A DNA stretch of 64,000 nucleotides from Salinisphaera sp. (GTDB lineage: Bacteria; Pseudomonadota; Gammaproteobacteria; Nevskiales; Salinisphaeraceae): positions 1 through 64,000 of the forward strand of contig NZ_PBYA01000021.1 of NCBI RefSeq assembly GCF_002729955.1, given 5' to 3'. The notes under the pieces are model-generated. The model was not told where the DNA came from. It ran no database searches and worked only from the letters and a program-made list of their open reading frames with translations. A program made the position numbers and the translations under genes. Of this stretch, positions 59,363-64,000 are shown piece by piece (the first letter of the stretch is position 1; every line of letters starts with the position of its first letter).

Positions 59363-60961
59363 TTAGCCGAACTGGTTCATCGTGTTGTCCTTGCCACCGG
59401 CCTTCAGCGCGCTTTCACGCGAGAAGAATTCCTTGTGGTCATCGCCGATGTTGGAACCGGCCATGTCCTGATGCTTGACGGTGGCGATGCCTTCGCGGAT
59501 TTCCTTGCGCTGCACGCCTTCCACATAGGCCAGCATGCCCAGGTCGCCGAAGTAGCCCTTGGCGAGCTGATCGGTGGACAGGGCGGCCGTGTGATAGGTC
59601 GGCAGCGTGATCAGGTGATGGAAGATACCGGCCTTGGCGGCGCCTTCCTTCTGGAAATCACGGGTCCATTCGTCGGCGACCTTGCCCAACTCGGTGTCGT
59701 CGTACTTGACGTCCATGAGGCTGTCGCGGTCGTAGGCCGACACGTCCTTGCCTTCCTCGGCCCAGGCGTCGTACACCTGCTGACGGAAGTTGAGCGTCCA
59801 GTTGAACGACGGGCTGTTGTTGTAGACCAGCTTGGCGTCCGGCACTTCCTCGCGGATGCGATCGACCATGCCGCCGATCTGGCCGACGTGCGGCTTCTCG
59901 GTTTCGATCCACAGCAGATCCGCACCGTTCTTGAGGCTGGCGATGCAGTCCATGACCACGCGGTCTTCGCCGGTGCCCTTGCGGAACTCGAACAGGCCCG
60001 AGGCCAGACGCTGCAGGCGCACGAGCTTACCGTCCTGCTTGATCACGACGTCGTTCGGGTTGATTTCCGAGGCGTCCTTGATCTCTTCGCCGGCCAGGAA
60101 GCTGTTGTACTGGTCGCCCAGGTCGCCCGGCTCGTTGGAGACGGCGATCTGCTGGGTCAGGCCCGCGCCCAGGCTGTCGGTACGGGCGACGATGATGCCG
60201 TCTTCCACACCCAGCTCGAGGAACGCATAGCGCACGGCGTTGATCTTGGCCAGGAAGGAAGCATGGGGCACGGTGACCTTGCCGTCCTGATGGCCGCACT
60301 GCTTGACGTCGGAGACCTGGTTTTCGATCTGGATGGCGCAGGCGCCGGCCTCGATCATCTTCTTGGCCAGCAGGTAGGTGGCCTCTTCGTTACCGAAACC
60401 GGCATCGATATCGGCGATGATCGGAATCACGTGGGTTTCGAAGTTGTCGATCTTTTCCTGAGCCTTCTTGGCGGCGGCGTCGTCGCCGGCTTCCTTGGCT
60501 TGTTCCAGATCACGGAAATAGTGGTTGAGCTCCCAGGCGTCAGCCTGCTTGAGGAAGGTATAGAGCTCTTCGATGAGCATCGGCACGGTGGTCTTTTCGT
60601 GCATGGACTGATCCGGCAGCGGACCGAATTCGCTACGCAGGGCCGCGACCATCCAGCCCGACAGGTACAGATAGTTGCGCTTCAGGCTGCCGAAGTGCTT
60701 CTTGATCGAGATCGCCTTCTGCTGGCCGATGAAGCCGTGCCAGCAACCCAGCGACTGCGTGTACTTGGAGCTGTCCTTGTCGTAGGCCGCCATGTCTTCG
60801 CGCATGACCTTCGCGGTGTACTTGGCGATATCCAGACCGGTATGGAAACGGTTCTGGGCGCGCATGCGCGCGGCGTGCTCGGGGTTGATCGCCGACCAGG
60901 CGCTGCCCTGGGCATCACGCAGCGACGCGATCGCGTCAACGTCCTTCGAATACTGTGACAT
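59363..60961 (-). CDS. aceA: Isocitrate lyase
   Basis: This 532-aa enzyme splits isocitrate into glyoxylate and succinate in the glyoxylate shunt, allowing growth on acetate or fatty acids. It is of the long (about 530-aa) type found in Pseudomonas and relatives. Signature stretches are CWHGFIGQQKAISIKKHFGS, IADIDAGFGNEEATYLLAKK, the active-site QVSDVKQCGHQDGKVTVP (Cys in QCGH), ARTDSLGAGLTQQI and NNSPSFNWTLNF. GAGG lies about 7 bases before the second of two close ATGs, so the start at 60961 (MSQYSKD) is preferred over 60967. No malate synthase gene is adjacent. It lies alone on the minus strand. Confidence 0.95.
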   Translation of the reverse strand: MSQYSKDVDAIASLRDAQGSAWSAINPEHAARMRAQNRFHTGLDIAKYTAKVMREDMAAYDKDSSKYTQSLGCWHGFIGQQKAISIKKHFGSLKRNYLYLSGWMVAALRSEFGPLPDQSMHEKTTVPMLIEELYTFLKQADAWELNHYFRDLEQAKEAGDDAAAKKAQEKIDNFETHVIPIIADIDAGFGNEEATYLLAKKMIEAGACAIQIENQVSDVKQCGHQDGKVTVPHASFLAKINAVRYAFLELGVEDGIIVARTDSLGAGLTQQIAVSNEPGDLGDQYNSFLAGEEIKDASEINPNDVVIKQDGKLVRLQRLASGLFEFRKGTGEDRVVMDCIASLKNGADLLWIETEKPHVGQIGGMVDRIREEVPDAKLVYNNSPSFNWTLNFRQQVYDAWAEEGKDVSAYDRDSLMDVKYDDTELGKVADEWTRDFQKEGAAKAGIFHHLITLPTYHTAALSTDQLAKGYFGDLGMLAYVEGVQRKEIREGIATVKHQDMAGSNIGDDHKEFFSRESALKAGGKDNTMNQFG

Positions 60962-61180
60962 GTTCATTCCTCAACAATTGACGAGTAGAAACGAGCGCGG
61001 CCGATCGTGACAACCTGACGGATCGAGGCGTTCGGCCGCTAACGGGGCGCATTCTAAGGTCGATCGCCCGATCCGAACAGTAAATGCGCTCAATATTCGC
61101 CATTCACGGCATGAATATAGAGCACTGCCACCGATCGATACGCGGACGCGGTGCGATGCCCGGCCTCGACCGACGGCGCT

Positions 61181-62272
61181 CTAATCGCCCTTGGCGTCTG
61201 GGGCAGCCACGGCACGCGATTCTGCATCGAGCAGCCGACGCTTGCGCTCGATGCCCCAGCGATACCCGGATAGGCCGCCATCACGACGAACCACTCGATG
61301 ACAGGGGATGGCAAGCGCCAGCGTATTGGCAGCGCAGGCCCCGGCAACCGCCCGCACCGCGCGTGGCGAGCCGAGCCGGGCCGCGATCTCGGCATAGCTG
61401 ATCGTCGTGCCGATGGGCAGATGCTGTAACGCCTGCCATACCCGTTGCTGAAAGACCGTGCCGCGAATATCCAGCGGCAGCCGGTCAAGCTGACCCCCGG
61501 GTTCGGCCACGAACCCGACCACCTGTGCGACATATGCCGCGAACACACTGTCGTCACCCACCAGCCGGGCCTTGCCGAAGCGGGCCTCGAGGTCGGCCAG
61601 CAGCTGCTCCGGCGTATCACCGAGGCTGATGGCACAGATGCCGCGCTCGCTACCGGCCACAAGTACGCTGCCCAGAACACATTCGCCCAGAGCAAAGCGG
61701 ATGACCTGATCCGGCGCGCCCGCTCGATACGCCGACGGCGTCATGCCCAGCGCTGGCTGCGACTGGGCATGCAGGTGCTCGGCCGAACCGTAGCCCGCCG
61801 CGAGCGCCGCGTCGGTGACCGTTTCGCCGGCTGCCAGATGGGCATGCAGGCGTCGGCGACGCTCGGCGTTGGCATACTCGGCTGGCGTAACGCCCAGCTC
61901 GCGTTTGAACAGCCGTTGAAAATGAAACGGCGTCAGGCAAACCGCCGCCGCGATTAGCTGCAGGCGCGGCGGGGCCGGCTGCGCGGCGATATAACGACAG
62001 GCCTTGACCACGCGTGCATCGATAGCCCGCACACCATGCATGCGATCCGGTCGACAGCGCTTGCAGGCCCGGAAACCGGCGGCCTGGGCGGACGCCGCAT
62101 CCTCGAAATAGCGCACGTTTTCGCGGCGCGGCGTACGCGATCGACAGCTGGGCCGGCAGTAGACGCCGGTCGTACGCACGCCGTACAGGAATAGCCCATC
62201 GGCAGCGGTATCGTTCGTGCTGACCGCCTGCCAGCGCTGGCTGTCCTGCCTGTCGCGATCATTCTCTTTCAC
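61181..62272 (-). CDS. ada: Bifunctional DNA-repair regulator Ada (methylphosphotriester/O6-methylguanine methyltransferase)
   Basis: This 363-aa protein has all parts of E. coli Ada (354 aa). The N-terminal zinc domain holds Cys39, Cys43, Cys70 and Cys73 (YCRPSCRSR, ACKRCRP), of which Cys39 accepts methyl from phosphotriesters. An AraC-type HTH follows (LQLIAAAVCLTPFHFQRLFK, VTDAALAAGYGSAEHLHAQS). The C-terminal O6-methylguanine methyltransferase has Cys324 in IPCHRVVRRDG. It repairs alkylated DNA and, when methylated, activates its own regulon. The GTG at 62272 has GGGAG 6 bases upstream and gives the family length; an ATG at 62374 would add about 34 unrelated residues. Confidence 0.93.
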   Translation of the reverse strand: MKENDRDRQDSQRWQAVSTNDTAADGLFLYGVRTTGVYCRPSCRSRTPRRENVRYFEDAASAQAAGFRACKRCRPDRMHGVRAIDARVVKACRYIAAQPAPPRLQLIAAAVCLTPFHFQRLFKRELGVTPAEYANAERRRRLHAHLAAGETVTDAALAAGYGSAEHLHAQSQPALGMTPSAYRAGAPDQVIRFALGECVLGSVLVAGSERGICAISLGDTPEQLLADLEARFGKARLVGDDSVFAAYVAQVVGFVAEPGGQLDRLPLDIRGTVFQQRVWQALQHLPIGTTISYAEIAARLGSPRAVRAVAGACAANTLALAIPCHRVVRRDGGLSGYRWGIERKRRLLDAESRAVAAPDAKGD

Positions 62273-62546
62273 TGCACGCTCCCGGCTGAAATAAAGAGCC
62301 CGTCCTGGGCTATCGGGAAGCCTATCCAGCCAGGGCGTTCGCCGCCTGCAGATTCTTGCGCTCCAATTCGCCACGGCACGGCGTCGGCAGCAGACAACCG
62401 GGAGATTCTCACGGATAAGCGCCCGATTCTTAAGCTCCGGTTGCGCATGCCGATGACTATAGCCAGAGGCGTATGAAACCAGCCCGGCATGTCCTTGCCG
62501 ATTTTACCCGCGAATACGCTGATGTATTCGCCCACGTAAATATCGA

Positions 62547-64000
62547 ATGACCGATTCGCGTCCCCAATCCGAGCACGAAAGCGAACGCCTGGCCGCGCTC
62601 GACCGCACGCCGTGGTTTCAGGACGCCTACGAACCCATGTTCGGCCAGGTCACCGAACTGGCGCGCGAGCTGCTGGGCACCACCCACGCCTGTGTCACCC
62701 TCGTTGGCGAACACTACCAGTGGTTCAAATCGTCGACGCGCAACGCCGACTACAGCGTCCCGCGCGAGCATTCGTTTTGCTCGCATACCGTCGCCGGCGG
62801 CGAGGCCTTCGTGGTTTCCGATACACACGACGACCCGCTTTTCGCCCGCAATCCGTTCGTTACCGGCACGCCGTTCATCCGCTTCTATGCCGGCGTGCCG
62901 CTGACGTTCGACGGCTACAACGTGGGCGCCCTGTGCGTGCTCGACAGCGCGCCCCGCCCGGACATCGGCGAACGCGAGATTGCCCTGCTCAAACAGCTGG
63001 CCGCCTTTTTGCAGCGTTGTCTGCCGCAGGCGAACAAACCGAGCCATCGCGATCCGAGTACCGGCATCTTCACACGCCAGCGCATGCTCAACGTACTCGA
63101 ACAGGAACTGGCACAACCGCCAACCGACGGCACGCTGCAGATGCGCCTGATCGGCATCGTCGACATCGCCGTGCCAAAACAGATGCACGAGCTGACGCTG
63201 GTGATGGGCCACGACCAGACCGAACGCTTCATCGTCGAATGCGTCGACCGCCTATCGAACAGGATCGGCAGCAGTCGCGAGCTCTACCGTATCGGCATGT
63301 ACCGATTCGGCTTCTTCATGAAGGAACCGCTGGGCATGGGCGTACAGCGCCGGCTGGATGCGCTCGTCGCGTCGCTACAGGCGCCCTTCGACTCGCGTGT
63401 GGGCCTGCTGCTTCAACCCAGCGTGAAGCTGGGCGTGACCATGCTGCGCGAACAGGGCAGCGCCAGCGCCGAAGAACTTCTGCGCCAGGCATCGGTGGCC
63501 GCCGACGATGCCTGGCAACACTGTCGCTGCTGGACGTTCTACAAACCCGACAGCGACGCAGCCCGTCAGCGAAAGCTACAGCTGCTCACCGAGCTGCCGG
63601 CCGCGCTGGCATCGCAGGAACAGCTGTATCTGGTGTTTCAGCCTCAGGTCGATCTGCGCACGCGCAGCTGCGTAAGCGTTGAAGCATTGCTGCGCTGGCA
63701 GCATCCGATGCTTGGCTTTGTTTCCCCGGTGGAACTGATCGAAGCCGCCGAAAAGACGGCGCTCATCCAGCGTCTGACGGACTGGGTACTGGACGCCGCC
63801 ATGGCCCAATGTGCGCAGTGGCGCGAAATGGGGCTGGATCTGCGCGTGGCGGTCAATCTGTCGGCCTATGATCTGGCCGACGACCACATCGTGGAACGCG
63901 TCGCACAACGGCTGCGACGCCATGACCTGCCCGGCGAAAACCTGGAGCTGGAATTCACCGAAAGTACGCTCATCGACGATCTTGATGCCAGCCTGCCCAA
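62547..64000 (+). CDS. GAF-(degenerate GGDEF)-EAL phosphodiesterase, C-terminus beyond the window
   Basis: This open frame starts at ATG 62547 and continues past the right edge, with 484 codons visible. A GAF domain (about 20-160) contains HACVTLVGEHYQWFKS, EHSFCSHTVAGGEAFVV and GVPLTFDGYNVGALCVLD. The GGDEF-like domain (about 170-330, starting DPSTGIFTRQRML) has lost its motif: the usual RxGGDEF is replaced by YRIGMYRFGF, so it cannot be a normal cyclase. The EAL domain (from about 350) keeps VEALLRWQHP and the metal-binding NLSAYDLAD and ELEFTES, so it is probably a c-di-GMP phosphodiesterase. Upstream spacing to ada is divergent. Confidence 0.88.
   Translation, partial: MTDSRPQSEHESERLAALDRTPWFQDAYEPMFGQVTELARELLGTTHACVTLVGEHYQWFKSSTRNADYSVPREHSFCSHTVAGGEAFVVSDTHDDPLFARNPFVTGTPFIRFYAGVPLTFDGYNVGALCVLDSAPRPDIGEREIALLKQLAAFLQRCLPQANKPSHRDPSTGIFTRQRMLNVLEQELAQPPTDGTLQMRLIGIVDIAVPKQMHELTLVMGHDQTERFIVECVDRLSNRIGSSRELYRIGMYRFGFFMKEPLGMGVQRRLDALVASLQAPFDSRVGLLLQPSVKLGVTMLREQGSASAEELLRQASVAADDAWQHCRCWTFYKPDSDAARQRKLQLLTELPAALASQEQLYLVFQPQVDLRTRSCVSVEALLRWQHPMLGFVSPVELIEAAEKTALIQRLTDWVLDAAMAQCAQWREMGLDLRVAVNLSAYDLADDHIVERVAQRLRRHDLPGENLELEFTESTLIDDLDASLP

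Noticed and set aside
59435-60958. A 507-aa frame antisense to isocitrate lyase
   Set aside because: Hydrophobic-looking (Val/Leu/Asp) shadow of a highly expressed gene; the minus strand encodes full-length AceA.
1-64000. tRNA, rRNA or CRISPR loci
   Set aside because: I looked for TTCGAAT-type T-arms, rRNA-like conserved blocks and regularly spaced direct repeats with unique spacers and found none; the ~10-base CGCAGAT repeats have no spacers of CRISPR size.

Overview
The window is 64 kb of GC-rich, gene-dense chromosome from a Gammaproteobacterium. Gene content (BCCT and glycine-betaine uptake, three MscS-type channels, LpxO-like and YccS-like envelope proteins, glyoxylate shunt, FNR-type hemN control) and Xanthomonadaceae/Salinisphaera-like intergenic palindromes suggest a halotolerant marine organism, perhaps Salinisphaera or a relative. 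That placement is an inference from content; no rRNA or other marker gene is present. I saw no tRNA, rRNA, CRISPR array, prophage or intact insertion sequence.

Layout. 1-9.1 kb: a PAS-GAF sensor cut by the left edge, gabD, a YrhK protein, a YccS/FUSC protein, a TSUP permease and tail-specific protease. 9.2-18.6 kb: a HAD hydrolase, then a guanidine-I (ykkC) riboswitch heading an ABC transporter (three genes), two DUF1989 'urea carboxylase-associated' proteins and a 1202-aa biotin carboxylase. The riboswitch shows that this 'urea carboxylase' operon is a guanidine uptake and degradation operon. Two gaps inside it hold structured inverted repeats. 18.6-19.4 kb is a non-coding repeat with long inverted arms, followed by a translationally coupled 2OG-Fe(II) oxygenase and unknown protein. 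21-25 kb: a betaine-binding protein gene with a homopolymer frameshift, hemN with a perfect FNR/Anr box, and a diguanylate cyclase. 25-36 kb: DUF3750, a beta-CASP nuclease, a C45 acyltransferase-like protein, a cyanase / FNT channel / kinase-phosphatase cluster, an MscS channel, and a phosphodiesterase with DUF3253. 36-43 kb: LpxO-like hydroxylase, second MscS, FrnE-like DsbA, an HTH regulator, and a radical SAM/UdgX DNA-repair pair. 43-50.5 kb: triple-CheW protein with a five-PAS chemoreceptor, third MscS, nitroreductase, alpha/beta hydrolase, second FNT channel. 50.5-64 kb: arfB, BCCT transporter, two c-di-GMP genes, GNAT, a TA-flanked MITE, DUF4186, an apparently SOS-controlled DUF3072 gene, isocitrate lyase, Ada, and a GAF-EAL protein cut by the right edge.

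Recurring themes are scavenging of nitrogen from guanidine and cyanate, osmotic homeostasis, c-di-GMP signalling (four definite GGDEF/EAL genes plus one sensor of unknown output), and DNA-damage response (UdgX module, Ada and two LexA-like operators). The most distinctive non-coding signals are the nested inverted repeats inside the guanidine operon, the long-armed repeat downstream of it, and the CTGT-N8-ACAG operator filling the -35/-10 spacer of the DUF3072 promoter.
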